Source: Gemmataceae bacterium (GTDB taxonomy: Bacteria > Planctomycetota > Planctomycetia > Gemmatales > Gemmataceae). From it: DNA of 60,659 nt. The position numbers and the translations under genes were made by a program. Position 1 is the first letter of the stretch, and each line of letters starts with the position of its first letter. Below are positions 45,880 through 54,680 of the stretch, piece by piece. The stretch is taken from assembly GCA_009691845.1 (NCBI GenBank), contig SIAJ01000025.1, forward strand, positions 1-60,659. Reading direction: 5' to 3'. The notes beneath the pieces are model-generated. The model was not told where the DNA came from. It made no database searches and worked only from the letters and a program-made list of their open reading frames with translations.

Positions 45880-46410
45880 ATGACACGACGTTGCGCTGGC
45901 ATTGCGATCCCGCTCTTGACGAGCCTATTGATGGGCTGCGTCGAACGGCGATTTCGCGTTGAGTCGAATCCGCCGGGTGCGTACGTGTACGTAAACAACG
46001 TCCCGCACGGACCGACGCCGGTCGATATTCCGTTCCTGTACTACGGCGAGTACGAGATCAAGTTGGTCAAGGATGGATACGAAACGCTGAAGGTGAAGCA
46101 GAACGTTTCCACACCCTGGTATCAATACCCGATCGTCGATTTCTTCTCGGAGAGCGTGTGGCCCTGGCAGATCACGGACGTTCGTCCATTTCAGTATGAG
46201 CTGCAGCCGATCCTTCAGCCGAATCTGGAAGTCCTGAAAGCAGAGGCCGAGGAACTGAGAGCGAAAGGAAAGGAACTGGCGAAGCCAAGGTATCCCGACC
46301 CACCCGAAGGCAAGCCGACCGACAAGCCCGGTCCCAAGGAACCGGGCAAACCGACCGAAGCTCTGCCGCCACCGCGTGAGACACCGGCGGAAAATCGAAC
46401 ATCGCGATGA
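45880..46410 (+). CDS. PEGA-domain lipoprotein
   Basis: This 176-residue protein starts at ATG 45880, which opens into a lipoprotein signal (MTRRCAGIAIPLLTSLLMGC) with a lipobox ending at Cys 20. The PEGA domain follows at once: RVESNPPGAYVYVNN with the conserved PPGA, HGPTPVDIPFLYYGEYEIKL, VKDGYETLKVKQNV. A Pro-rich, charged tail (PDPPEGKPTDKPGPKEPGKP) ends in AENRTSR. The last eight codons and the stop overlap sequence that, on the other strand, reads as a transposase fragment, so the native C-terminus was probably replaced. PEGA lipoproteins likely sit in the outer membrane or periplasm and bind surface structures. Confidence 0.82.
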   Translation: MTRRCAGIAIPLLTSLLMGCVERRFRVESNPPGAYVYVNNVPHGPTPVDIPFLYYGEYEIKLVKDGYETLKVKQNVSTPWYQYPIVDFFSESVWPWQITDVRPFQYELQPILQPNLEVLKAEAEELRAKGKELAKPRYPDPPEGKPTDKPGPKEPGKPTEALPPPRETPAENRTSR

Positions 46411-46512
46411 TGTTGTTCCAGTGCTGACACCACTGCTTGACGATCGTTTGCCTGGGCCTGGGCGTCTGGCGGCGGTTGGGGGCCGGTTGATATGAGATCA
46501 GCCCAGCGCGAG
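46385..46512 (-). pseudogene. IS256-type transposase fragment
   Basis: The minus strand reads TIVKQWCQHWNNIIAMFDFP followed by P. This fits the conserved 'W...W..ii.ff.FP.eiR' segment just before the 'YTTNAIE' motif of mutator/IS256 transposases. The match stops inside the PEGA gene end, where the 'YTTN' part should follow. Only about 40 codons remain. The assignment rests on one motif. Confidence 0.42.
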
Positions 46513-46856
46513 CCTGGGCCAGTTGTCTGGCAGTAGGTTGGCGTTGGTCGGTCGAGCGGGAATCTCAAGACACTTTCCACGGGGAAGCAGAAATTTGGCG
46601 ACCTGACCTTTGAGATCGGCGACTGCGTCCTTCATCGCGCGTCTTCCCACGTGGCCGAAAAGCCCAAGCAAATCACAGTGGGGTGTGAAGCACAAAAGCT
46701 GCATTTCCCGAAAGGGACGGGGATACAACATTGGCTTCGTCGCTGTGAATCCGAAGCAAGCCGCGACCCCGTTCTGCGCGTCAATCACCGCGAGCGACAA
46801 GTACAGTTAGTTTGGCACTACCACGGTTCCCCGAGCGCACTCGGGGCTATTGGCCC
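46513..46856. other. gap between transposase fragment and purL
   Basis: No gene can be supported. Open stretches on both strands (for example a plus-strand KPKQITVGCEAQKLHFPKGT) lack starts and known motifs. This may be further decayed insertion-sequence DNA. Confidence 0.35.
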
Positions 46857-49757
46857 TTACCAACGCAAGGGTTTCTGCCATGCTTCCTTCAACTCGTCCA
46901 GCTTACTCCAGATCAGCCATTCGCCGTTGGCACCCGCGAGGCGAAGTCGCGGTTCTTTCACCGTTGTGCCGATCTTCGCCAGCGGGAGGCCCGCGAACAG
47001 CTTTTGAATCGCCAATACGTGTTCGGACTTCACTTCCAGTACAAACCGGGTCGTCGATTCGCTGAAGAGCAGGGCCGTGTCACTCAAAGATGGCCCCGCA
47101 TCCTTGAGATTCGTCACATCCGCACCGACTCCACCTGCGAAAGCCATTTCCGCAAGAGCTACGGCCAGACCGCCTTCGCTCGTATCGTGGCACGCTCGAA
47201 CTAGGGCATGCGAGATTGCCGTGTGTACGGCTGCAAAAATCTCCGGGGCTCGTTGCAGATCGACACGCGGTACCGCTCCACCCGTCTGGCCCGTCACCAC
47301 GTGATAATGCGATCCGCCCAGTTCTTCCTTCGTTTCGCCAACGAGATACAGGTGATTGCCCGCCTCTTTCAAGTCCATGGTTACGCAGTGACGCACGTCA
47401 TGAACAATTCCCATTGCCGAGATGAGCAGCGTGCCGGGGATTGAGATTTTGCGGCCTTCGGAGGCATAAGCGTTGTAAAGGCTGTCCTTGCCGCTGATGA
47501 AGGGTGTGCCGAACGCGAGAGCCACATCGCGACAGGCGTTGGCCGCCCGGACCAACGAACCGAGCACGGCCGGGTCGTTCACGTTGCCCCAACAGAAATT
47601 GTCGAGGATCGCAATTCGCTTGGGGTCGGCACCGACACACACCGCGTTTCGAACGGCCTCATCAATCGCGGCCGCAGCCATCCAGTAGGGGTCAATGTCG
47701 CCGTAGAGCGGATTCAGTCCATTCGCAAAGGCCAGGCCCTTCCACGTGCCCAGCACCGGATTCACCACGGCTGCATCCGATGGACCATCGTTCGTCACAC
47801 CGGTCAATGGTTTGACCGCGCTGCCGCCTTGAACCTCGTGATCGTACTGGCGGATGATCCATTCCTTGGAGGCGACTGAGTAGCTGCCGAGAATCGCCAG
47901 GAGTGTGGAGTGTGGAGTGTGGAGTGTGGAGTGTGGAGTCGCTGAAGGGTTGGCGATTGCGGGAGTGAATTCCGCCTTTCTGGCCACGTCCGGTCGTCCA
48001 TCATGAAGGAAATGCATAGAGAGATCGCCGACTTGTTCCCCGAGGTAACTTAGCTTCAATCGCCCTGTCGCCTCGAAGACGCCAATCGCAGCCGCCTCGA
48101 CCCCCTCGCTCCGACATAGGAATTCGAGGTCTTTCCATTTCGCAAGTGGCACGGACAGGACCATACGCTCCTGTGCTTCGCTAATCCAGATTTCCGTGTA
48201 ACTCAGCCCGTCGTACTTCAGCGGAGCTTTCTCAAGATGAACGTGAGCTCCGAGTTCGGCTCCCATTTCCCCGACTGCCGACGAGAATCCGCCCGCTCCG
48301 CAATCGGTGATTGCGCTGTACAGTCCACGATCACGGGCCTGAAGAACGACGTCGAGGACCTTCTTCTCCGTGATGGCATTGCCGATTTGGACGGCACCGC
48401 CGCTGATCGACTCGGATTCCTCGGTAAGTTCGAGCGAAGAGAACGTAGCGCCATGAATCCCATCACGCCCTGTGCGACCGCCAACGGCCACGATCAAATC
48501 GCCAGGCTGAGCAGCCTTCTCCATACGATCCACGGGAATCAAGCCGGCCGTGCCGCAGAATACAAGCGGGTTCGCCAGGTAACGCTCATCAAAGATCACG
48601 GCCCCGTTGACCGTGGGAATGCCCATGCGGTTGCCGTAGTCCTTCACGCCCGTCACAACGCCGATCATCGTTCGACGCGGATGAAGCACGCCGGGCGGCA
48701 ACTGATCCGGAGGAAAGTCCGGCGGAGCAAAGCAAAAAACATCGGTATTGCAAATCGGTTTCGCGCCAAGGCCCGTGCCGAGCGGATCGCGGATCACGCC
48801 GCCAAGGCCGGTGTTCGCACCACCATAAGGCTCGATGGCCGAGGGATGATTGTGCGTTTCTACCTTGAAACACGCATGATAGTTGTCGTCGAACTTCACC
48901 ACGCCGGCGTTGTCGGCAAACACGCTCACGCACCAATCGTCGCTCCCCATCCGTTTGCGAAGTTCCTGGGTCGAGCCGAAAATAGTCTCCTTGAGCAAGT
49001 TGTTGATTCGCTTCGTGGTGAGTTGGCCGCCGATCGTCTCGCAGTAATCGATTGGCCCCTTGAGCGTCTTGTGCGAGCAATGCTCGGACCAGGTTTGGGC
49101 GATGCTCTCGAGTTCGATGTCGCTCGGGTCGCGTCCCTGTTCGCGGAAGTGCGTCTGGATCGTTCGCATTTCGTCCAGATTCAGTGCGAGTTGCCCCTCC
49201 TTGCTCAGCTTCACGAGACCTTCGTCATCAAGGGAGAGCAACGGCACCATAATTTTGCGGAACGTATACGGCTTCCCGTGCGTGAGGTGTTCCGCCCGCA
49301 AAGCGCCGGTGACGATTTGCTCGATGGCGTCATTCGATAGCACTTTGCGGAAGAGCAAGTCGCGGTCGTTTGGATTCAGCTCGCGCGTCCCAAAATAGCG
49401 GCGAAAAGTGCGAACCGCCTCCGGCAGCACGCCGAGGTCAGCGGCGGCAACCAGAACGCTTTCTGCTACAGGGTCCATCACGCCGGGCTTGAGCAAAACC
49501 GTAATCGCCAAGTCATCGCGAATCCCGCCGATTTCCGCGATCGTGGCCGATTCGACGACGGAATCGACGAGCAGTTCGACCGCAAGTCGCTTCGCGGCTT
49601 CGCGATCCAGATCGCCTTCGAGTAGAAAACCTCGCGCGGAGGCCCGAACCAGATCGCCACCGCGACTGGCGTTCGCGAGCAGGTCGAACTCATCGCAAAC
49701 GCGTTCTCGTTCGCTGTCGCGACCGAGTGGTCGAATTTCAACTTCCCAGAGCATCAC
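46857..49757 (-). CDS. purL: phosphoribosylformylglycinamidine synthase, PurS-like domain fused to PurL
   Basis: This 966-residue enzyme converts FGAR to FGAM with ATP and ammonia in purine synthesis. The first 150 residues resemble PurS-type units (LWEVEIRPLGRD; VLLKPGVMDPVAESVLVAA). The PurL core follows, with SIAQTWSEHCSHKTLKGPID, ETHNHPSAIEPYGGANTGLG, AVGGRTGRDGIHGATFSS, TDCGAGGFSSAVGEMGAELG, SYSVASKEWIIRQYDHEVQG, and ACHDTSEGGLAVALAEMAFA. There is no glutaminase domain, so a separate PurQ is expected elsewhere. The linker near residue 606-618 (TPHSTLHTPHSTL) is encoded by a 7-bp tandem repeat. The 5' end overlaps the upstream tyrA gene by 20 bases. Confidence 0.94.
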   Translation of the reverse strand: MMLWEVEIRPLGRDSERERVCDEFDLLANASRGGDLVRASARGFLLEGDLDREAAKRLAVELLVDSVVESATIAEIGGIRDDLAITVLLKPGVMDPVAESVLVAAADLGVLPEAVRTFRRYFGTRELNPNDRDLLFRKVLSNDAIEQIVTGALRAEHLTHGKPYTFRKIMVPLLSLDDEGLVKLSKEGQLALNLDEMRTIQTHFREQGRDPSDIELESIAQTWSEHCSHKTLKGPIDYCETIGGQLTTKRINNLLKETIFGSTQELRKRMGSDDWCVSVFADNAGVVKFDDNYHACFKVETHNHPSAIEPYGGANTGLGGVIRDPLGTGLGAKPICNTDVFCFAPPDFPPDQLPPGVLHPRRTMIGVVTGVKDYGNRMGIPTVNGAVIFDERYLANPLVFCGTAGLIPVDRMEKAAQPGDLIVAVGGRTGRDGIHGATFSSLELTEESESISGGAVQIGNAITEKKVLDVVLQARDRGLYSAITDCGAGGFSSAVGEMGAELGAHVHLEKAPLKYDGLSYTEIWISEAQERMVLSVPLAKWKDLEFLCRSEGVEAAAIGVFEATGRLKLSYLGEQVGDLSMHFLHDGRPDVARKAEFTPAIANPSATPHSTLHTPHSTLLAILGSYSVASKEWIIRQYDHEVQGGSAVKPLTGVTNDGPSDAAVVNPVLGTWKGLAFANGLNPLYGDIDPYWMAAAAIDEAVRNAVCVGADPKRIAILDNFCWGNVNDPAVLGSLVRAANACRDVALAFGTPFISGKDSLYNAYASEGRKISIPGTLLISAMGIVHDVRHCVTMDLKEAGNHLYLVGETKEELGGSHYHVVTGQTGGAVPRVDLQRAPEIFAAVHTAISHALVRACHDTSEGGLAVALAEMAFAGGVGADVTNLKDAGPSLSDTALLFSESTTRFVLEVKSEHVLAIQKLFAGLPLAKIGTTVKEPRLRLAGANGEWLIWSKLDELKEAWQKPLRW
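47903..47937. repeat. (GTGTGGA)5 tandem repeat inside purL
   Basis: Five exact 7-base units lie in the plus strand and are read as TCCACAC units in the purL sense. They encode a Thr/Pro/His/Ser/Leu linker. Because 7 is not a multiple of 3, gain or loss of one or two units would shift the purL frame. Confidence 0.95.
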
Positions 49758-50577
49758 GCACCTTCTTGCCTTCGGTCAGTAGATGATTCAAAGTCTCGCC
49801 GTCCGATTTCAAAAGAGCCTCGCTCAGAACGCCCAGGCGCTCAGCAAACTGATCGATTGCGTGCGATATGGCGAGCGAATTCTCGATCGCAATTGCCGTC
49901 CATAAGGTGGGATCGCCTACCGCGATTCGTGTCGTGTCACGGAAGCCAGTGGCCGTGAAATCGCGCCATTTTTCCGGCAACTGACCGGCCAGTAACGCGG
50001 CCACGAAATGCGGCAAATGACTCGTTGTCGCCAGGGCCAAGTCGTGTTCTTCGGGCGTCAGGCGTTTCACGTTGCAGCCGAGTGCTTTCCAGAAGAGCGA
50101 CACTCTCTCCACGGCCGCGATGTCGGTCATGGTCGTCGGGGTAAGGACACAAACTCGCTCCTCGAACAACCCGGCTCGTGCGTTCTCGGCCCCTTGTTTC
50201 TCCGAGCCCGCCAGCGGATGAGCACCCACGAAGCGAACATGAACTGGTAGTTGACGTTCCAGGTCGCGGACGATGTTCGCCTTGGTGCTACCGGCATCTG
50301 TAAATAAGACGCCAGGCTTCGCATAATTCGCCGCCTCGCGGGCTTGTCGAGCGATTTGATCGACGGGTGAACAGAAAACCACGATGTCGGCGGTGGCAAC
50401 CGCGGCAAGATCGGTGCTGAACTCGTCGATGACGCCGAGCGACTTGGCTTGAGCCAGCGTGCCAGGATTGCGGCCGACGCCGACAACGTGGCGGGTAGCA
50501 GCCCTGGCCTTCGCAGCCAGTCCCACCGACCCGCCGATTAGTCCGACGCCAACAATAGCGAGCGAGTCAAAGAGCAT
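49738..50577 (-). CDS. tyrA: prephenate/arogenate dehydrogenase
   Basis: This 279-residue NAD(P)-dependent enzyme oxidatively decarboxylates prephenate (or arogenate) toward tyrosine. The dinucleotide-binding start is SLAIVGVGLIGGSVGLAAKA. Substrate and catalytic features are DAGSTKANIVRDLE, GAHPLAGSEKQGAENA with the catalytic His, TPEEHDLALATTSHLPHFVA with the second His, and TGFRDTTRIAVGDPTLW. ATG 50577 is preferred since the fold begins right there; a GTG at 50616 would add 13 residues. It overlaps purL by 20 bases on the same strand, so the two are probably co-transcribed. Confidence 0.92.
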   Translation of the reverse strand: MLFDSLAIVGVGLIGGSVGLAAKARAATRHVVGVGRNPGTLAQAKSLGVIDEFSTDLAAVATADIVVFCSPVDQIARQAREAANYAKPGVLFTDAGSTKANIVRDLERQLPVHVRFVGAHPLAGSEKQGAENARAGLFEERVCVLTPTTMTDIAAVERVSLFWKALGCNVKRLTPEEHDLALATTSHLPHFVAALLAGQLPEKWRDFTATGFRDTTRIAVGDPTLWTAIAIENSLAISHAIDQFAERLGVLSEALLKSDGETLNHLLTEGKKVRDALGS

Positions 50578-50731
50578 CAGAGAATTGTAGAGTTGAATCG
50601 CCAACCGTTTAGCCACAACGCGAAGGATTTACGGAGTGGAGTCCTATCCCGTCTCCTGGTCAGGATCGCGAAACCGAAGGGCCAGGACAAATTGAACGAT
50701 CAATACACCAATGTGTCCGGCTAGAAAACCG

Positions 50732-51642
50732 GTAACCCTTCAGCTTTCTGAACCGCCCTTGCGCGATTGCTGTTGGTTATGGTTGCTTCTGCTCTCCATG
50801 ACGGCAGCAGCTCCGATTCTCAATTTCTCGCGGCCTTTCGCGCCGGCACGCTGACGCCAGCGCCGGCCGAGGTGGCTCTGCTTCGCGATCGGTCCGCCGT
50901 CATCTTCCTCATGCTGCAACTCAGTGCCGTCGTGGCCGCTGGGACCGGTACTCCGGCGAGTGGCCGCACACACGCCTTCCGGCTCCCTGCCGCCGTATGC
51001 CAAGCCAATGACCAAGGCACGCGGCAAAAAACGCGGCGGCCAGAACGGCCCACCCAGATTGATCGATACGAAACAGACCAGCTTCCCGCCTGCCCGGATT
51101 GCGGTGAGCCGCTGAAACGCACGGGTCAAACGCGTACGCGCATCCTCGAAGACATTCCCGAAGATCGGAAAGCCGAGGCCGTCGAGCACACCATCCACCG
51201 CGATTGGTGCCCGTGCTGCAAGAAGCAGGTCGAGCCCAAAGTGTCGGACGCGTTGCCCAATTGCACGCTCGGACATCGCACCGTGGTGTTCGCGGCCTGG
51301 CTCTACTATGGTCTCGCGGTGACGATCAGTCTGATTGGCGAAGCGTTTGTTCAAGTATGGCGAGTATCTGCTGACGTTCGTGGAGTTCGAGGGGGTGCCG
51401 GCGGACAACAATCAAGCCGAGCGTGAGATTCGTCCGGCGGTGTTGACGCGCAAGGCCAGCTACGGCAATCCGAGCGAACGCGGTTGCGAGACCCGTGCCA
51501 TCTTGATGACGATCTTTCGTACGCTGAAACGCCGCGGCCTGGAGCCGCTGGCGACGCTGGCCCAAGCCCTGCGAAACTACATGGCCACCGGCCAACTCGG
51601 TCCGCTGCCCGAGAAAATCAGTTCAGAAGGCTGAAGGGTTAC
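50732..51642 (+). mobile_element. internally deleted IS66-family element
   Basis: The terminal inverted repeats GTAACCCTTCAGCTTTCTGA (50732-50751, continuing to 50753) and the complement at 51621-51642 match over 21 of 22 bases. At 911 bp the element is much shorter than a complete IS66 element. The transposase core between the two ends is missing. No 8-bp target duplication is apparent (GAAAACCG on the left, GACTAATC on the right). Confidence 0.85.
50820..51634 (+). pseudogene. IS66 transposase remnant (N- and C-terminal ends only)
   Basis: The N-terminal part has the basic GKKRGGQNG stretch (another frame, about 51020), then the zinc-binding domain CPDCGEPLKRTGQTRTRILE and HRDWCPCCKKQVEPKVSDAL with HRTVVFAAWLYYGLAVTIS. 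The sequence then jumps, with a frame change near 51340, to the C-terminal end: FEGVPADNNQAEREIRPAVL, SYGNPSERGCETRAILMTIF, and a TPR-like tail. The DDE catalytic middle is deleted except for the DNNQAERE segment, which normally holds the last acidic residue. It cannot be active. Confidence 0.85.
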
Positions 51643-51736
51643 GACTAATCGGCTCGTGAGAAAAGCCTTTTTTGCCTTTGGCTGATCGCAAGCGTAAACT
51701 TTGCTTGTGATCAGCTATTTCTTTGGCGTTGAATTC

Positions 51737-52615
51737 ATGCAGCCCACAAGTGCCAAGATGGTTCCGACCGTTCCACTAGGGCACGGGTCGGCACGCTGGG
51801 TTGGTCGTACGTGGGCCAGAATAAGTTATGGCCGCAAGGTCGAGCCTACATGGCTGGAAGCGAATGAGATTACGTTGCCAGTAGCGGATCTGGACCCGGC
51901 ACTCGAGGGATTGCGAATTGCGCATCTGACGGATTTTCATGGTGGCGAACATCTTCCCCAGCACTATCTTCCGGAAGTGGTCGAACGGACACTGAGCCTG
52001 AAACCGGACCTCATTGCTTTGACGGGGGATTTTGTTCACAAGGGCTACCGGCATGTGACGGACGTGGCCCAAGCGTTGGGATCCCTGAAAGCACCGCTCG
52101 GCACATTCGCGGTGCTTGGCAATCACGATTTTTCCGTGCGAAACGCGCTGGGCTGGCGACGCCATCGCGGCCTGCACCTGGCCGTGACCGATTCGCTTGA
52201 GACGCGTGGCATTCGAGTTCTTCGCAACACTTCGGCGATTCTCGATCATCAGGGCGTTCCGTTTCAAGTTGCAGGAATTGATGACCTTTGGTCGGGTGAG
52301 TGCGATCCTGTGGCCGCCTTGCGAGGATTGTGCCCGAATACCCCTCGGCTGGTTTTGGCACACAATCCGTTGACAGTCGAGCAGCTTGGTAAGGAACGCT
52401 GCGACTTGATGCTGAGCGGCCACACCCACGGTGGCCAGGTGAACTGGCCCGGTCTGGGGCGGCTTTTTATCGGCAAGAATGCACGTCGCTTGCCCTCTGG
52501 GATGTGTCGGCACGAAAATAAGCCCGTGTATGTCAACAAGGGCATTGGATATGGATTGCGATTCCGCTTCGGCGTAAGGCCCGAAGTGGCGGTGTTCACG
52601 CTGCGAAAAGCCTAA
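51737..52615 (+). CDS. metallophosphoesterase
   Basis: This 292-residue protein of the calcineurin-like YaeI/YkuE group starts at ATG 51737 (MQPTSAKMV); an in-frame start at 51701 also exists. Metal-binding motifs occur in order: LRIAHLTDFHGGEHLP (D and H), LIALTGDFVHKGYR (D), FAVLGNHDFSV (N, H, D), VLAHNP (H) and LMLSGHTHGGQVNWPG (H-T-H). The closing strand is NKGIGYGLRFRFGVRPEVAV. Such enzymes hydrolyse phosphodiesters, for example UDP-diacylglucosamine-like or cell-wall substrates; the substrate here is not known. No signal peptide is evident, but the N-terminus of this group is often membrane-associated. Confidence 0.88.
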   Translation: MQPTSAKMVPTVPLGHGSARWVGRTWARISYGRKVEPTWLEANEITLPVADLDPALEGLRIAHLTDFHGGEHLPQHYLPEVVERTLSLKPDLIALTGDFVHKGYRHVTDVAQALGSLKAPLGTFAVLGNHDFSVRNALGWRRHRGLHLAVTDSLETRGIRVLRNTSAILDHQGVPFQVAGIDDLWSGECDPVAALRGLCPNTPRLVLAHNPLTVEQLGKERCDLMLSGHTHGGQVNWPGLGRLFIGKNARRLPSGMCRHENKPVYVNKGIGYGLRFRFGVRPEVAVFTLRKA

Positions 52616-52840
52616 AGAGCACTCCGGCTGCATCATCTTCTGCGCAAGCGGCGTCAAGCCCGAGAAGAAGAACTCCGCGGCAATCGCCATCGTAATCATG
52701 CCCATCAAACGAGGAAGCACTTTGGTGCCGCTATCCCCCAAAAATCGAGCCACTCGGCGGGCGCCCAGGTAAATCAGGAGCACCGCTCCGGTAGCCGCCC
52801 AGAAAATCAACCCCAGTTCTTGACTGGGCAAGCCTGGCAA
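52616..52840 (-). pseudogene. C-terminal fragment of a MarC-family membrane protein
   Basis: The minus strand reads GLIFWAATGAVLLIYLGARR, then VARFLGDSGTKVLPRLMGMI and AIAAEFFFSGL, which is the last membrane segment pair of MarC-type proteins ('...LGPTGI.VLTRIMGLIL.AIAVQFI..GL'). The N-terminal four membrane helices are absent upstream, and the frame runs without its own stop into the metallophosphoesterase gene. It is a truncated remnant. The family call comes from recall of the C-terminal motif. Confidence 0.65.
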
Positions 52841-53018
52841 GCAGAAAATCGCTCGAGAAGCGGCTTGGTAAGAATGACATGTCTGGCTCGGTAAAAATTG
52901 CTCTCCCATTGTAAGAAATCTTCTGGTACTCTCTCCCCTGTCGACCGGGGGGGCGACTTGTCATGGATGAACTGGGGCCTCCCGCAAATGGTCTGACGCC
53001 GGAACATGGAGGTTCGCG

Positions 53019-54680
53019 GTGGCCCGACGTTGGCGTCTTCGCAACAAACTATTGCTCGGCTTGGTCCTGGTGGTCGGGTGCATCGGCGCCCTCATCGCGG
53101 GAACGGCTTACGGCCTGTCCTCGTATATGGTCACGATGAAGACGACCGACAGCAAGCTGAGCGAACTTCTCACGCTCGATCAGCTCAAGCCCGATGTGGC
53201 CGCGATTGTTTCCGAGCCTAGTGCCGCCAGTCCTCCCGAGCCGGGGATGGATCTTTTGCCCACGGATGCTCGAACGGGCGAGGTGCGACGGGCTCGACAA
53301 AAGCTCGATCATGCCCGTGGGATTTTTAGCCACTACAAGGACCAGTTTGACGAGACTGTTCGCCGCAAACGCGACCCGGACCCGTATCAGGATTCGCAAT
53401 TGATCGCGGTGATCGACAAGCACTTTACGGGATTGGCCGCAGCGATCGAGAAATTTGCCGGCCCGCAAACGGTTCAGGCTAGTAGGCCCCTCTTGGCCGA
53501 TGTTGCGGTCGCCAAGCAGCATCTGCTGCTGCTGAAAGCGATTGACGACTTGCGGAACGAGGTCGCCAAGGACATGAACGATCGAATCACCACGGCCAAG
53601 ACGGAGTTTAGACAAGCCGTGACGATCATCATCGCGGCCACCGGGATTGCTCTGCTGCTTTTGTTCACGCTCATCGGATTGTTCTCCGGTTGGGTCTTCA
53701 AGCCGATTCGGGATTTGCAAGCCTGCGTCCGCCGTGTGACAGAAGGGGATTTCAGCCAGCCGGTTTCGTTGAATTCGGGTGACGAACTCGAAGACCTGGC
53801 CGTCGCCTTTAACGGTATGATGTCGCGGCTCCACGATGTCTATCGAGACCTTGAGCACCAAGTGGACGAGCGCAGCCGGCAGCTGGTTCGCTCGGAGCGA
53901 ATGGTCAGCGTCGGCTTTCTGGCTGCGGGCGTTGCTCACGAGATCAACAATCCGCTTGCCAGCATTGCGTTCTGCTCGGAGGCTTTGCAGTCGCGGCTGG
54001 CGGATTATCTCGCCCGTAATCCGCACGAAACCGATGTCGTGCAAAAATATCTGCGGATGATCCAGCAGGAAGCGTTTCGTTGCAAAGGAATCACGAGCCG
54101 TCTGCTCGAATTCAGCCGCATGGGAGAGCATCGCCGTGAGCCGTGCGATCTGGCCGAGTTGGTGCAGAGTGTTCTTGAAATCGCCCAGCACCTGCAACAT
54201 TGCCGCGGCAAGCGGATTATTTTCCAGCCGTATTGCCGGGTAGTTGCGGGTGTTTGCGCGGAAGACATCAAGTCAGTAGTCCTCAACTTGGTGGTGAATG
54301 CTTTGGAGAACATGGAGGAAGGGGGCGTTCTCACGATTACCTTGAAAGTGAGCGGCGCCAACGCGGAGCTAATGTTTACAGACACGGGTGTTGGGATGCC
54401 GGCAGATGTGCTGGACAACATCTTCGAGCCGTTTTATACACGGAGTCGGACGGGGAAGGGCACGGGGTTGGGTTTGTTTATTAGCCATCACATTGTGACC
54501 CAGCACGGTGGTGAGATTCGGGCATCGAGTGCCGGCCACGGACAAGGAAGTACGTTTACGGTACGTGTGCCGCTAACGCCAAATCTGGAACAGGACACCC
54601 GCGAGGGAGTTCTGCCTTACGGTCCGGCACGGAAGCCGGCCGCAATCAAGATGGAGGAAGGAATTGGCCATGCCGCCTAA
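53019..54680 (+). CDS. membrane sensor histidine kinase (NtrB-like)
   Basis: This 553-residue protein starts at GTG 53019. The first membrane helix is at about 11-34 (LLLGLVLVVGCIGALIAGTA), a helical periplasmic sensor at 35-200, and the second helix at about 203-228. A HAMP domain (RDLQACVRRVTEGDFSQPVS) and a coiled linker with QVDERSRQLVRSERM follow. The phosphoacceptor is His in AAGVAHEINNPLASIAF (about residue 307). The ATPase has the N-box LNLVVNALENME, DTGVGMP, FEPFYTRS and GTGLGLFISHHIV. It overlaps the response regulator gene by 11 bases, so the two form a pair. The signal sensed is unknown. Confidence 0.92.
   Translation: MARRWRLRNKLLLGLVLVVGCIGALIAGTAYGLSSYMVTMKTTDSKLSELLTLDQLKPDVAAIVSEPSAASPPEPGMDLLPTDARTGEVRRARQKLDHARGIFSHYKDQFDETVRRKRDPDPYQDSQLIAVIDKHFTGLAAAIEKFAGPQTVQASRPLLADVAVAKQHLLLLKAIDDLRNEVAKDMNDRITTAKTEFRQAVTIIIAATGIALLLLFTLIGLFSGWVFKPIRDLQACVRRVTEGDFSQPVSLNSGDELEDLAVAFNGMMSRLHDVYRDLEHQVDERSRQLVRSERMVSVGFLAAGVAHEINNPLASIAFCSEALQSRLADYLARNPHETDVVQKYLRMIQQEAFRCKGITSRLLEFSRMGEHRREPCDLAELVQSVLEIAQHLQHCRGKRIIFQPYCRVVAGVCAEDIKSVVLNLVVNALENMEEGGVLTITLKVSGANAELMFTDTGVGMPADVLDNIFEPFYTRSRTGKGTGLGLFISHHIVTQHGGEIRASSAGHGQGSTFTVRVPLTPNLEQDTREGVLPYGPARKPAAIKMEEGIGHAA

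Noticed and set aside
47903..47937. Possible CRISPR array
   Set aside because: The units are directly adjacent with no spacers and lie inside a coding gene, so this is a simple tandem repeat. The same holds for 35071-35104.
48237..49340. Plus-strand open frame of 367 codons inside purL
   Set aside because: It lies wholly antisense to the well-supported purL gene and has no motif, start signal or signal peptide.
51776..52909. 377-codon minus-strand frame covering the metallophosphoesterase gene
   Set aside because: Only its first part (52616-52840) resembles MarC; the rest is antisense to a gene with full metal-binding motifs.
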